Assembly (NCBI GenBank): GCA_904387055.1
Contig: CAJFKV010000007.1
Span: 1-60,171 of the forward strand
DNA: 60,171 nucleotides
Source of the DNA: Candidatus Heteroruminococcus faecigallinarum
GTDB taxonomy: Bacteria > Bacillota > Clostridia > Oscillospirales > Ruminococcaceae
Reading direction: 5' to 3'
The notes under the pieces were generated by a model, which ran no database searches, had not been told where the DNA came from, and saw only the letters and a list, made by a program, of their open reading frames with translations. Numbering within the stretch: position 1 is the first letter of the stretch; each line of letters begins with the position of its first letter. Shown one piece after another: positions 1-8,306 of the stretch. The position numbers were made by a program, and so were the translations under genes.

Positions 1-46
1 GCGTACCGGGAGGTACGCCGGTCGGCAGGGGGCGGCGGGGGATTTC

Positions 47-130
47 CCCCGCCTGGCTTTCTGGGAACTCTTTCTCCACAGAAAGAGTTCCCCTGGGGGG
101 TCCGGGGGGCGGAGCGCCCCCGCAAAAGGG
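47..130 (+). repeat. Dispersed hairpin repeat, copy 1
   Basis: A perfect 13-bp stem (63-75 with 80-92, loop 76-79) is embedded in GC-rich flanks: CTGGCTTTCTGG before it, then a run of G and GGAGCGCCCCCGC after it. The same arrangement occurs in opposite orientation at the far end of the window (60078-60152). The two copies differ at stem positions in a way that keeps pairing, so this is a conserved structured repeat rather than chance. Function is unknown; it could be a REP/MITE-like intergenic element. The rest of 1-235 is GC-rich non-coding DNA with short inverted repeats and no gene I can support. Confidence 0.7.
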
Positions 131-235
131 GGTGTGGGGGAATCCCCCCACATAAATCGGCAGACGGGCCGAAGGCCCGCACGGCAGAAGGGCGGCGCAG
201 CCGCCCGCCTCCCCCCGCCCTCGGCAGAGGGCCAC

Positions 236-1792
236 CTAGGAAACTGGGGGCAGCAGCCCCCGCCGCTGGAGTTCCGCCTTGACGGTGGGGTAAGCGTCCA
301 GCTGGGTGTGGGGGAGGAACATGGCCGCCTGCATCTGATGGAGGAAATCCTTGGAGTCGGCCAGGGATTGGTAGACCACCTGCTGGGGGCAGTCCAGAGC
401 GGTCTGGAGCAGGTTCCGGTCCAGGAGGAGCATCCTCGCCCCCGTCAGGGAGGTGTTCCCCAGCACCCGGAACTTCTCCCGGGGCAGGTCCGGGTAAAGG
501 CCGATGGTGATGGCCGACTCCAGGTTCAGATGAACCCCGAAGGCGCCGGCCGCGTTAAAATGGGCGATCTGCCCCAGCTCCAGCCCCAGGGAGTCCAGCA
601 GATAGGAGACCATGGTGTTGGCGGCGGCCTTGGTAGCCATGAAGCTGCGCAGGTCCTCCTGGGTGAAGGTGAGGGGCTGGCCGGTGGCCGATTCCTCCGC
701 CGTGGCGTATACCACCGCCAGCTGCTCCCCTTCCCGGATCACCCGGGGAGAGGCGCCTTCCTGCATGGCGCCGGACAGGTCCACCCAGCCGTTCAGCATC
801 AGCTGGGCCAGCAGATCCACCACCCCGGAACCGCAGATGCCCTTGGCCTTCCCGCCGCCGATGGTGGTAAAGCGCAGCTGGGGTCCCTGGATGGTCACCG
901 TGTCGATGGCGCCCGGCCCGGCCCGCATGCCGTGCTTGCTGATGCCCCCCTCCAGGGCGGGGCCGGCGGCCCCGGCCACGGCGGTCAGGTAGTCCCGGCA
1001 GCCCACCACCAGCTCCCCGTTGGTGCCGATGTCCATGAGGATGGAGGGCTCCTCCTCCTGGGCAATGGCGGAGGCCAGGATGCCGGCCACCGTGTCCCCG
1101 CCCACATAGTCGGCCACCGAGGGCAGGCAGAAGACCTCCCCGCCCACCGGCAGGCCCAGCTCCTCTGCCGGGAGGAAGCCCGCCTCGTTGAAGACCGGCG
1201 CCCCCGGGGTGGGGAAGAGGGGCCAGGGGTCGATCCCCAGGAGAAAGTGGGTCATGGTGGTGTTGCCCGCCGCCACCAGCAGGCCGCAGTCCTTGGGGGA
1301 GATGCCGGTGGACCGCTCCAGGGAAGCCATCAGCCCCCGGAGGGTGTCCAGGGTGGCGTTTTGCAGCTCCTGGAGCCGCTGGGGCTTGTTTTTTGCGTAG
1401 AAAATCCGGCTGAGGATCTCCTCTCCCCAGGGAATCTGGCCGTTGAAGGCGCTTTCCTGGGTCAGGGACCGGCCGGTGGACAGGTCCACCAGCTCCATCA
1501 CCACGGTGGTGCTGCCCAAGTCCACCGCGTAACCGAAGCACCGGGACGCAGTATCCCCCGCCTCCACCCGGACCACCTGCCATCGGTCCGGATGGCGGAC
1601 GACGGTGGCCGTCACCGTCCAGTCCTCCTGGCGGCAGAGGGGGTACAGGGTTTTGAGGACCCGGTAGGGGAGCTCCACCGGCGCGTCCAAACGGGGAGCC
1701 AGCTCCCGCAGCAGCCGCTCCTTGTCCCCCACGCAGTCATCCAGCCGGGCGGGGGGCAGGCGAAGGGCGATCTTTTGGCACAAAGGATTCAT
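236..1792 (-). CDS. ASKHA-fold protein of the RACo/DUF4445 family, lacking the ferredoxin domain
   Basis: 518 residues. The fold is the ATP-binding acetate/sugar kinase-Hsp70-actin type of reductive activators of corrinoid proteins (RACo/RamA, C-terminal DUF4445 part). Visible motifs are DLGSTT at about 91-96 (phosphate loop), AAGNTTMTH at about 174-182 and DIGTNGE at about 254-260. Characterised RACo proteins run to about 600-640 residues and carry an N-terminal 2Fe-2S ferredoxin domain. Here the chain begins just before the linker region and has no ferredoxin-type cysteine cluster. The start is well supported: AGGAGGA lies about 7 bases before the ATG at 1792, so the domain is not lost through a wrong start. 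No corrinoid protein or methyltransferase lies nearby, so the partner is unknown. It sits 54 bp downstream of tatD on the same strand, probably in one transcription unit. Confidence 0.8.
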   Translation of the reverse strand: MNPLCQKIALRLPPARLDDCVGDKERLLRELAPRLDAPVELPYRVLKTLYPLCRQEDWTVTATVVRHPDRWQVVRVEAGDTASRCFGYAVDLGSTTVVMELVDLSTGRSLTQESAFNGQIPWGEEILSRIFYAKNKPQRLQELQNATLDTLRGLMASLERSTGISPKDCGLLVAAGNTTMTHFLLGIDPWPLFPTPGAPVFNEAGFLPAEELGLPVGGEVFCLPSVADYVGGDTVAGILASAIAQEEEPSILMDIGTNGELVVGCRDYLTAVAGAAGPALEGGISKHGMRAGPGAIDTVTIQGPQLRFTTIGGGKAKGICGSGVVDLLAQLMLNGWVDLSGAMQEGASPRVIREGEQLAVVYATAEESATGQPLTFTQEDLRSFMATKAAANTMVSYLLDSLGLELGQIAHFNAAGAFGVHLNLESAITIGLYPDLPREKFRVLGNTSLTGARMLLLDRNLLQTALDCPQQVVYQSLADSKDFLHQMQAAMFLPHTQLDAYPTVKAELQRRGLLPPVS

Positions 1793-1846
1793 GGGGGATT
1801 CCTCCTAACAGCAAAGCCCCCGGCCGGGGGCGGAATGGGCGGACGG

Positions 1847-2614
1847 TCAGTCCAGGGCAAAGAGGCGGCGGGCGTTTTCGCAGGTGCGGTTCAGCAGCTC
1901 CTGCACAGGGATCCCCTTTACCTGGGCCAGGGCCTGGGCGGTGTAGGGGAGGAGACGGGAATCACACCGGCGGCCCCGATGGGGCTCGGGGGCCATGTAG
2001 GGGCAGTCGGTCTCGATGAGGAGCCGGTCCAGGGGAACCTGGGCCGCCGCTTCCAGGGCGCGCCGGGCGTTTTTGAAGGTGACCACCCCGGTGAATCCCA
2101 CATACATCCCCAGCTCCACCACCTCCCGGGCCATCTGGGCGGAACCGGAGAAGCAGTGGACCACCCCCGCCGGCCGAAGGCGGCGCAGCAGGTCCAGGGT
2201 ATCCCCGTGGGCGTCCCGGTCGTGGATGATGACCGGCAGGTTCAGCTCCCGGGCCAGGTGCAGCTGCTCCTCAAAGAGGCGGAGCTGGATCTCCTTGGGG
2301 GAGTAATCGTAGTAGTAGTCCAGGCCGATCTCCCCAATGGCGCAGACCGCCGGGTCCCGGGCCAGCCGGCGCAGCTGGTCCAGATAATCGGCCGGCGCCT
2401 CGGCGGACTGCTGAGGATGGACCCCCACCCCGCAGTGGAAGAAGGGCCAGCGGCGGGCCAGCCGGATGCCTGCCCAGGAGGAATCCAGGTCGCTGGCCGC
2501 ATTGACCACCCCCACAATCCCCTCCAGGGGGAGGGAGGCGATCACCTGGTCCCGGTCCGGGTCAAAACGCCCGTCGTCGTAGTGGGCGTGTGAGTCAAAG
2601 ATATTGACGTACAT
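1847..2614 (-). CDS. tatD: TatD-family metal-dependent nuclease
   Basis: 255 residues from the chosen ATG. TatD enzymes are TIM-barrel metallohydrolases with 3'-5' exonuclease or DNase activity in the cytoplasm. The family marks are all present: DSHAHYDD near the N-terminus (HxH metal site), GEIGLDYYYD (metal-bridging Glu), PVIIHDRDA, VHCFSGS and LLIETDCPYMAP near the C-terminus. An upstream in-frame ATG at 2641 exists. The ATG at 2614 is preferred because AAAAAAGGAGA lies just upstream, at the 3' end of the preceding small gene, and because family alignments start at the DSHAH strand. In Firmicutes tatD usually sits among translation and replication housekeeping genes, which fits this neighbourhood. 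Confidence 0.93.
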   Translation of the reverse strand: MYVNIFDSHAHYDDGRFDPDRDQVIASLPLEGIVGVVNAASDLDSSWAGIRLARRWPFFHCGVGVHPQQSAEAPADYLDQLRRLARDPAVCAIGEIGLDYYYDYSPKEIQLRLFEEQLHLARELNLPVIIHDRDAHGDTLDLLRRLRPAGVVHCFSGSAQMAREVVELGMYVGFTGVVTFKNARRALEAAAQVPLDRLLIETDCPYMAPEPHRGRRCDSRLLPYTAQALAQVKGIPVQELLNRTCENARRLFALD

Positions 2615-2621
2615 CGAACGA

Positions 2622-2903
2622 TCAGGTCTCCTTTTTTCCATGGTGACGCAGCCGGGCCCCCGCCCAGACTGCCAGCGTGAGCCCCATCATGATCCATGCC
2701 CCCATGCCGGGAACGGTGCCCTCCCAGTCCGGGAGGGCAATAATCATGGACAACAGGGCGGAAGCCAGCCACAAGGCCGGCTGGATCAGGCCGGGCCACC
2801 AGGCTCGGCGGCGGGCCAGGGGAATCTGCAGCAGGCAGAGGCCCACCAGCCCGATCAAAACCAGCACGATCAGGATCAACGTGCTCCATAGTCCAAATTC
2901 CAT
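2622..2903 (-). CDS. Small integral membrane protein
   Basis: 93 residues with no family I recognise. About three hydrophobic segments can be seen: residues 5-27 (LILIVLVLIGLVGL), 38-55 and 66-82, followed by a basic tail (RLRHHGKKET). The start is supported by AGGAG about 8 bases before the ATG. Its stop lies 8 bp upstream of the tatD start, and the tatD ribosome site lies inside its last codons, so the two are almost certainly co-transcribed and possibly translationally coupled. Nothing in the sequence suggests a catalytic role. Confidence 0.72.
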   Translation of the reverse strand: MEFGLWSTLILIVLVLIGLVGLCLLQIPLARRRAWWPGLIQPALWLASALLSMIIALPDWEGTVPGMGAWIMMGLTLAVWAGARLRHHGKKET

Positions 2904-2930
2904 CGGTATTTTCTCCTACTGAGTCCTGCT

Positions 2931-2951
2931 GGAAAGCCCCGGGGGCTTTCC
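2931..2951 (-). terminator. Short GC-rich hairpin after the phosphohexomutase gene
   Basis: GGAAAGC pairs with GCTTTCC around a GC core. There is no clear U-tract on the minus strand, so this may be a weak terminator or processing site between the mutase gene and the small membrane protein. Confidence 0.35.
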
Positions 2952-2974
2952 GGGAATTTGCGGCGCTGCTCCCG

Positions 2975-4501
2975 CTACGAACGGCAGAAATCGTCCAGCA
3001 CCCGGCAGTTCAGCCGGCTGCACCCGTCCAGGTATCCCTGGAGCATCCGGGCGATGGCCTTGGCGCCGCCGGGGGTATCCGCCTCGATGTTGAGAGGCAT
3101 CAGCGGGTCGTGGAGGGACAGGCGCAGGAGGAACCATCCCCGCAGCCCCTCCCGGTCGAAGGAATAGCGCAGGCCCTCGTGGTTGTCGGGCGCCAGCTGC
3201 CAGCCCTCCTGGCCGGCGGCATAGTCCCGCAGACCCTCCAGCACCTGCTGTCCATAGGCGGCAAACTCCTCCCCTTCAATGGGCAGGCGCAGCTCCTTGG
3301 CCTCCGCCGGCTCCCCCAGCTTCTCCACCAGGGAGGAGAGGGTCTTGCCCTGGCGGCGGAGGCGGGCGGCCTGGATCAGCAGCTTGACGCACAGGTAGGC
3401 GCCGTCGTCCAGGAAATAGTTTTCCCGCAGGGCCCCGTGGCCGGAGGTCTCCATGGCCAGGGGGGCGCTGATGCCCTCCCGGTTCAGGCGGATGGCCTCG
3501 TTGATCACGTTCCGGTAGCCCCGCTTGAACCGGTGATGGACCCCGCCCAGCTCCCTGGTAATAAAATCGGCCAGCTGGGAGGAGGTGACCGAGTCGGTCA
3601 CGATGGTGGCGCCCGGGTCCTCCTCCAGCACGATGGCGGCCATGAGGGCGATGAGGCGGTTCCGGTTCAGCTCCTCTCCGTCCCCGTCCACGGCGCCGGC
3701 CCGGTCCACGTCGGTGTCAAAGATCAGCCCCAGGTCGCAGCCGTTCTCCACCACCGCCTGGGTGATGGAGGCCATGGCCGCCGGGTCCTCCGGGTTGGGG
3801 ATATGGTTGGGGAAACGGCCGTCCGGCTCCAGGTAGCGGCTGGCGGATACATCCGCCCCCAGGGGGGCCAGCACCTTGCCGGCGAAGAATCCCCCCGCCC
3901 CGTTGCCCGCGTCCACGGCGATCTTGAAGCCCAGCAGGGGCTGGTCGTAGTGGTCCGGGTCCTGGATGCCCCGGCGGATCTTCTCCGCCAGGTAGGCGGC
4001 GTAGTCGTCGATCAGATTTGCCGGGCGGAGGGTACCGCGGCCGCCGGTCTTCCGGGGCTGGGCGCACAGGGCGATGATGGCCTTGATGTCCTCCTTTTCC
4101 AGCCCGCCCTGGGCGGTAAAGAACTTCAGGCCGTTGCGGTTGAAGGGCAGGTGGCTGGCGGTAATCATGATGGCCCCGTCGTACCGGTGCCCCTCCAGCA
4201 CAGTGGACATGAACATGGCGGGGGTGGAGGCCATGGCGCAGTCAACCACCTGCACCCCCTCCTCCAGCAGGCCCTCTGCCGCCGCCTGGGCCAGGGCAGG
4301 GCCGGACAGACGGCTGTCCCGGCCGATGGAGACGGTCAGCTGCTCCAGGGGCTTGTCCAGCCGCTGGGACAGCCACACCCCAAAGGCGGCCGCCAGGTCG
4401 GCGGCGGCAGCAGCCGTCAGGTTGACCGGCTCTCCAGGTATTCCTTCCAGGGCAACGCCCCGGATGTCGCTTCCATTCTGCAAGGCACGGTAATCCGCCA
4501 T
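2975..4501 (-). CDS. Phosphohexomutase (phosphomannomutase/phosphoglucomutase)
   Basis: 508 residues, the alpha-D-phosphohexomutase family, which moves phosphate between C6 and C1 of hexoses for polysaccharide and cell-wall precursor supply. The domain order is normal: N-terminal NGSDIRG, the phosphoserine loop TASHLPFNRNG around residue 113-123 (the family usually has ASHNP, so the Asn is Leu here), the metal loop DTDVDR near 233, the sugar-binding METSGHGA near 350 and a C-terminal phosphate-binding domain. GlmM is typically about 450 residues and lacks this N-terminal region, so PMM/PGM is the better label. The ATG at 4501 is chosen over 4519 because AAAGGAGA lies 7-8 bases upstream. Substrate preference cannot be read from the sequence. 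Confidence 0.88.
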   Translation of the reverse strand: MADYRALQNGSDIRGVALEGIPGEPVNLTAAAAADLAAAFGVWLSQRLDKPLEQLTVSIGRDSRLSGPALAQAAAEGLLEEGVQVVDCAMASTPAMFMSTVLEGHRYDGAIMITASHLPFNRNGLKFFTAQGGLEKEDIKAIIALCAQPRKTGGRGTLRPANLIDDYAAYLAEKIRRGIQDPDHYDQPLLGFKIAVDAGNGAGGFFAGKVLAPLGADVSASRYLEPDGRFPNHIPNPEDPAAMASITQAVVENGCDLGLIFDTDVDRAGAVDGDGEELNRNRLIALMAAIVLEEDPGATIVTDSVTSSQLADFITRELGGVHHRFKRGYRNVINEAIRLNREGISAPLAMETSGHGALRENYFLDDGAYLCVKLLIQAARLRRQGKTLSSLVEKLGEPAEAKELRLPIEGEEFAAYGQQVLEGLRDYAAGQEGWQLAPDNHEGLRYSFDREGLRGWFLLRLSLHDPLMPLNIEADTPGGAKAIARMLQGYLDGCSRLNCRVLDDFCRS

Positions 4502-4668
4502 AAACATTCTCCTTTGCATCGTCTGCCGGGCGCCCGGCTCCTCTGGAGCGGCGCCCTGTTTTCCATTTTATCTTACCACATTTTCCTCTTCAAGGGAATC
4601 GTATTGCGAGGAAATGAACAAAGTGGAAATCCCCGCAGATTCTCCGGTTTCGCCGGGGAAAACAACAC

Positions 4669-4701
4669 GCCCCCGGCGTCCCGACAGGGGAAACCGGGGG
4701 C
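4669..4701 (-). terminator. Intrinsic terminator after the OpuC-like operon
   Basis: An 8-bp GC stem (GCCCCCGG/CCGGGGGC) is followed on the minus strand by a T-rich stretch containing TGTTGTTTT. It lies directly after the permease stop at 4714. Confidence 0.6.
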
Positions 4702-4713
4702 AAAACGGAATCT

Positions 4714-5469
4714 CTACACCAGAAGGAGGAACCCCACCAGCAGGAGGGCCCCCGCGGCGGTGGCGTACCAGGCCAGGCGGCGACGGCCGCGGCGGCGGAG
4801 CAGCTCCTCCCGGCTGGCGGGAAGGAGGGGCGTTTCCCCCAGGCTGAGGGGGGTAGACAGATGCTCCAGCCAGGCAAAAGCGCCGTCCACCCCCAGGGCC
4901 AGCAGGCAGGCGGGGACCGCCCCCGCCAGGATGGGGCCGGCCGCCCCCTGCCCCAGTCCTTCCGCCACCAGCTGCCCCAGGCCGCCGGCCCCGGCAAAGG
5001 CCGCCAGGGTCACCAGCCCCACGGCGGCTACCGCCGCCCGGCGGACCCCCGCCATGGCGGCGGGGAGGGCCAGGGGAAGCTGGATCCGCAGCAGGATGGA
5101 GGCAGGGGTCAGGCCCATGGCGCGGGCGGTTTCCTGGACATCGGGGGAGATGGCCCGAAGGCCGGCGGCGGTGCGGCTGGCCACCAGCAGGACGGCATAG
5201 ACCAGGATGATCCCCAGGGAAGGGGCGGTTCCCATCCCCAGCAGGGGGACGGTCAGCGCGATGAGGGCCAGGCGGGGAACGGTCTGGATCAGGTGGGCGG
5301 CTGCGGCCACCGGCTTTTCCAGCAGGGGACAGCGGCTGGTCAGAAAGCCCAGAACGCCCCCGGCCCCGGCGGCGACGGCGGCGGTGAGCAGGACGAGGCC
5401 CAGGTGCTGGGCCAGGAGAGAGGCGATCCGGGGAGCGTTTGTCCCCAGGTATTGTCCCAGTTCCATCAT
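4714..5469 (-). CDS. OpuC/OpuB-type osmolyte ABC transporter permease
   Basis: 251 residues, with five to six hydrophobic segments and the permease EAA-type loop (TARAMGLTPASILLRIQLPL, residues about 115-134) that contacts the ATPase. The family imports glycine betaine, carnitine or choline. The ATG at 5469 overlaps the ATPase stop (ATGA), and AAGGAGGG precedes it, so the two genes are translationally coupled. OpuC-type systems normally have a second permease and a substrate-binding protein, or a binding domain fused to the permease. Neither is present here, and the C-terminus after the last helix is only a few residues long. The binding protein must be encoded elsewhere, or the system has another role. 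Confidence 0.85.
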   Translation of the reverse strand: MMELGQYLGTNAPRIASLLAQHLGLVLLTAAVAAGAGGVLGFLTSRCPLLEKPVAAAAHLIQTVPRLALIALTVPLLGMGTAPSLGIILVYAVLLVASRTAAGLRAISPDVQETARAMGLTPASILLRIQLPLALPAAMAGVRRAAVAAVGLVTLAAFAGAGGLGQLVAEGLGQGAAGPILAGAVPACLLALGVDGAFAWLEHLSTPLSLGETPLLPASREELLRRRGRRRLAWYATAAGALLLVGFLLLV

Positions 5470-6617
5470 TGGGCAGTCCCTCCTTCCTGGATCAAGAACC
5501 GGCGGCTCAGGGTGGAGACCAGGCTTCCCTTGGTAATCAGCCCCCGCAGCACGCCCCGATCGTCCACCACCGGCAGGGTGGACAGCTCCTCCCGGTTCAC
5601 CCGCTGGAGGAGGGAGACGATGGATTCCTCCGGCCGGCAGGTGGGGGGAGAGGGATCCATCAGCTGGGCCAGGGTAGCGGTCTCCTGGGCCGGGGCGCCC
5701 TCCTGGGCCCGGCGGCCCAGGGCCTTGACCGACACCACCCCCAGCAGCCGGTGCCGGCCGTCCACCACCATCAGGCTGTCCACCTTGCTCATCCGCATCA
5801 CCTCCACCGCCCGCAGGAAGGCCATGTCCCCCGGGGCGGTAACCGGCGTGGTGAGCATGATGTCCTGGGCGCGGATCAGCTGGGGGCTGCTCCAGATCCG
5901 CCCCCGCCCCACAAATTCCCGGACAAAATCGTCCGCCGGGTATTTGAGGATGTTTTCCGGTGTGTCGTATTGAAGGACCCGGCCCCGGTCCATGATGCAG
6001 ATCCTGCCGGCAATTTTGATGGCCTCGTCCATGTCATGGGTGACAAAGAGCACCGTCCGGCGGGAGCGGGCATGGAAGGAGATCATCCGGTCCTGCAGCT
6101 GGGAGCGGGTAATGGGGTCCAGGGCGGCGAAGGGATCGTCCATGAGAAGGAGCTCCGGATCGCCTGCCAGGGCCCGGGCCACCGCCACCCGCTGCCGCTG
6201 CACCGGGGCGAGCTGGGAAGGATAGCGGAAGAGGGTCTCCTCCGGCGGCAGGCCTGCTTCCTCCACCAGCCGGGCGGCCCGGTTCTGCCGCTCCCCGGGG
6301 GGCAGCCCCTCCAGGCAGGGGAGGAGGGACAGGTTCTCCTCCACCGTCAGGTGGGGAAAGAGGCCGGGCCGCTGGGTGACATACCCGATCCGGCGGCGAA
6401 GGGAGACCGGGTCCTCCCGGCGGATATCCTGCCCGTCCAGAAGGACCTGCCCGGCCGTGGGCTCCTCCAGCCGGTTGACCATCCGAAGACAGCTGCTCTT
6501 GCCGCAGCCGGAGGGGCCGATCAGCACCACCATCTCCCCTTCCCGGGCGGTGAAGCTCACCTGCTCCAGCACCGGCTGCCGCCGGATCTCCAGGGACACC
6601 TGGCGAAACTCCAACAT
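5466..6617 (-). CDS. OpuCA-like ABC ATPase with tandem CBS domains and a degenerate signature motif
   Basis: 383 residues. The N-terminal half is an ABC ATPase: Walker A GPSGCGKSS at about 34-42, a Q-loop in YVTQRPGLFPHLT, Walker B with the following residues LLLMDDPFAALD ending near 166, and the switch His in VTHDMDEA near 194. The C-terminal part has two CBS domains, which in OpuA/OpuC sense ionic strength or nucleotides. Two key sites are changed. The LSGGQ-type signature reads LAPVQ (about 136-140), and the catalytic Glu after Walker B is Asp (DDP in place of DEP). The gene is intact and keeps its own promoter. The start at 6617 is chosen because AAAGGAG lies 9 bases upstream; the ATG at 6644 is less suitable. 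Confidence 0.87.
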   Translation of the reverse strand: MLEFRQVSLEIRRQPVLEQVSFTAREGEMVVLIGPSGCGKSSCLRMVNRLEEPTAGQVLLDGQDIRREDPVSLRRRIGYVTQRPGLFPHLTVEENLSLLPCLEGLPPGERQNRAARLVEEAGLPPEETLFRYPSQLAPVQRQRVAVARALAGDPELLLMDDPFAALDPITRSQLQDRMISFHARSRRTVLFVTHDMDEAIKIAGRICIMDRGRVLQYDTPENILKYPADDFVREFVGRGRIWSSPQLIRAQDIMLTTPVTAPGDMAFLRAVEVMRMSKVDSLMVVDGRHRLLGVVSVKALGRRAQEGAPAQETATLAQLMDPSPPTCRPEESIVSLLQRVNREELSTLPVVDDRGVLRGLITKGSLVSTLSRRFLIQEGGTAQ

Positions 6618-6671
6618 CTGGCATCGCTCCTTTCCAGGGCGCATTCCTCAACAGGCTTGTTGACAACCTGA

Positions 6672-6700
6672 ATTATAGCATAAGGTTGTAGGCGGTACAA
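6672..6700 (-). promoter_or_regulatory. Promoter of the OpuC-like operon
   Basis: On the minus strand TTGTAC (6695-6700), a 17-bp spacer and TATAAT (6672-6677) lie about 55 bp upstream of the ATPase start. This is a near-consensus sigma-A promoter in an otherwise GC-rich region. Confidence 0.75.
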
Positions 6701-6831
6701 GAGCGGGAGGCAGCCCGGGGAGGGAAAATTTTTCCGCCCCGGCCTTTCCACAAGTTTTTCCTCTTTCCCAGGGGAAAAGCAGGGCAGAATGGAGAAATTT
6801 TCCCGCGGGTGGCCGCGAGGCATGTTTTTAT

Positions 6832-6860
6832 TTGACAAACAGCCGGTTTTGCGATACTTT
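6832..6860 (+). promoter_or_regulatory. Promoter of hisS-aspS
   Basis: TTGACA (6832-6837), a 17-bp spacer and TACTTT (6855-6860) precede a short leader. The leader contains a small hairpin (CTCCGCC/GGCGGAG, about 6880-6900) just before the hisS ribosome site. No full T-box leader fits in this short distance. Confidence 0.65.
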
Positions 6861-6912
6861 TTATGATAGTATGATTTTGCTCCGCCCACAAAGGCGGAGG
6901 ATGGAGGAACAG

Positions 6913-8238
6913 ATGGCACTGCTGACAAAAGCCCCCCGGGGCACCCAGGATATCCTTCCTGCCAAGATTGCCCCTTGGCAGGCCATGGAGCGGGAGCTGA
7001 TCGCCACCGCCCAGCGGTTCGGCTTTCAGGAGATCCGCACCCCTACCTTTGAGCACACCGAGCTCTTCAACCGTTCGGTGGGCGACACCACCGACGTGGT
7101 GCAGAAGGAGATGTACACCTTCCAGGACAAGGGCGACCGGTCCATTACCCTCCGCCCGGAGGGAACCGCCGGCGCCGCCCGGGCGGTGATCGAGCACGGC
7201 CTTCTGGCCGAGGCGTTGCCGGTCAAGGTAAGTTACCTGCTCTCCTGCTTCCGGTATGAAAAGCCCCAGGCCGGCCGGCTGCGGGAGTTCCACCAGTTTG
7301 GCGCCGAGATGTACGGCTCCGCCTCCCCGGCGGCCGACGCCGACCTGATCGCCCTGGCCAGCCAGGCTCTGGAGAACATCGGCATCCGGGAGGTTTCCCT
7401 GGAGATCAACTCCATCGGCTGCCCCCACTGCCGCCCCGTCTACCTGCAGGCCCTGCGGGAATACTTCGGCGCCCGGCAGGACCAGCTCTGCCCCACCTGC
7501 CGGGAACGGCTGGGGAAGAATCCCCTGCGGATTTTGGACTGCAAGAACCCGGACTGCGCCGCCATCGCCGCCGGCGCCCCCCTGGTGCTGGATCACCTGT
7601 GCGGGGACTGCCGGGAGCATTTTGACGGGCTGAAGGCCCGGCTGGACGCCATGGGAATCCCCTACACCGTCAATCCCCGGATTGTCCGGGGGCTGGACTA
7701 TTACACCCGCACCGTCTTTGAATTTGTCAGCAGCGGCATCGGCGCTCAGGGAACCGTCTGCGGCGGCGGCCGGTATGACGGGCTGATCCAGGAGCTGGGC
7801 GGCCCCCAGACCCCCGCCCTGGGATTTGCCATGGGATTGGAGCGGCTGCTGCTGGTGCTGGAAGCCCAGGGGAACCCGCCCGCCCAAGGGGAACGGTGCG
7901 ACCTGTATGTGGCCCCCATGGGGGAGAACGCGTCGGTCCGGGCCTTCCAGCTGGTGAACCTGCTGCGGGCAGAGGGCTACTACGGGGAGACCGACCTGAT
8001 GGGCCGCTCCCTGCGGGCCCAGATGAAGTACGCCGACAAGCTGGGCTGCCGGTTTTCCCTGGTGCTGGGCGACAACGAGCTGGAAACAGGGGAGGCACGC
8101 CTCAAGGATATGGAGACGGGCGAGAGCCTGCCCATCCCCCTGGGGGAGGGCTTCCTGGAGGAGTTTGACCGGCGGATGGCCGCCCGGGCGTATGCCCAGT
8201 TGGAACAGTCGATCCAGGAGGAGCTGGCCGGGGAGTAA
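6913..8238 (+). CDS. hisS: Histidyl-tRNA synthetase
   Basis: 441 residues, a class II synthetase charging tRNA-His in the cytoplasm. Motif 1 region (GFQEIRTPTFEHTELF), motif 2 (SCFRYEKPQAGRLREFHQFG), the histidine-specific loop GLDYYTRTVFEF and motif 3 (LGFAMGLERLLL) are all present, with a C-terminal anticodon-binding domain. A cysteine-rich insertion (CPHC...CPTC...CKNPDC...CGDC, about 190-260) matches the insertion domain seen in Firmicutes HisRS and may bind zinc. The start at 6913 is chosen because GGAGGA lies 4-5 bases upstream and MALLTKAPRGTQD is the normal family N-terminus. aspS follows 68 bp downstream with no terminator between them. Confidence 0.98.
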   Translation: MALLTKAPRGTQDILPAKIAPWQAMERELIATAQRFGFQEIRTPTFEHTELFNRSVGDTTDVVQKEMYTFQDKGDRSITLRPEGTAGAARAVIEHGLLAEALPVKVSYLLSCFRYEKPQAGRLREFHQFGAEMYGSASPAADADLIALASQALENIGIREVSLEINSIGCPHCRPVYLQALREYFGARQDQLCPTCRERLGKNPLRILDCKNPDCAAIAAGAPLVLDHLCGDCREHFDGLKARLDAMGIPYTVNPRIVRGLDYYTRTVFEFVSSGIGAQGTVCGGGRYDGLIQELGGPQTPALGFAMGLERLLLVLEAQGNPPAQGERCDLYVAPMGENASVRAFQLVNLLRAEGYYGETDLMGRSLRAQMKYADKLGCRFSLVLGDNELETGEARLKDMETGESLPIPLGEGFLEEFDRRMAARAYAQLEQSIQEELAGE

Positions 8239-8306
8239 ACGGCCGCATCCCTGTTATTTGGAATAATCCATCCCTTCGGGGAAGAATCGGGAAAGGAAGA
8301 AGGACA

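Noticed and set aside
134-2593. Long plus-strand reading frame over the ASKHA and tatD genes
   Set aside because: It is a low-complexity product of GC-rich antisense DNA (Gly/Gln/Pro/His-rich) and lies opposite two genes with clear motifs and ribosome sites.
6800-6825. GGGTGGCCGCGAGG resembling the T-box of tRNA-synthetase leaders
   Set aside because: It lies upstream of the hisS -35 box, so it would not be in the transcript. No specifier stem or antiterminator structure is visible, and the match is only partial.
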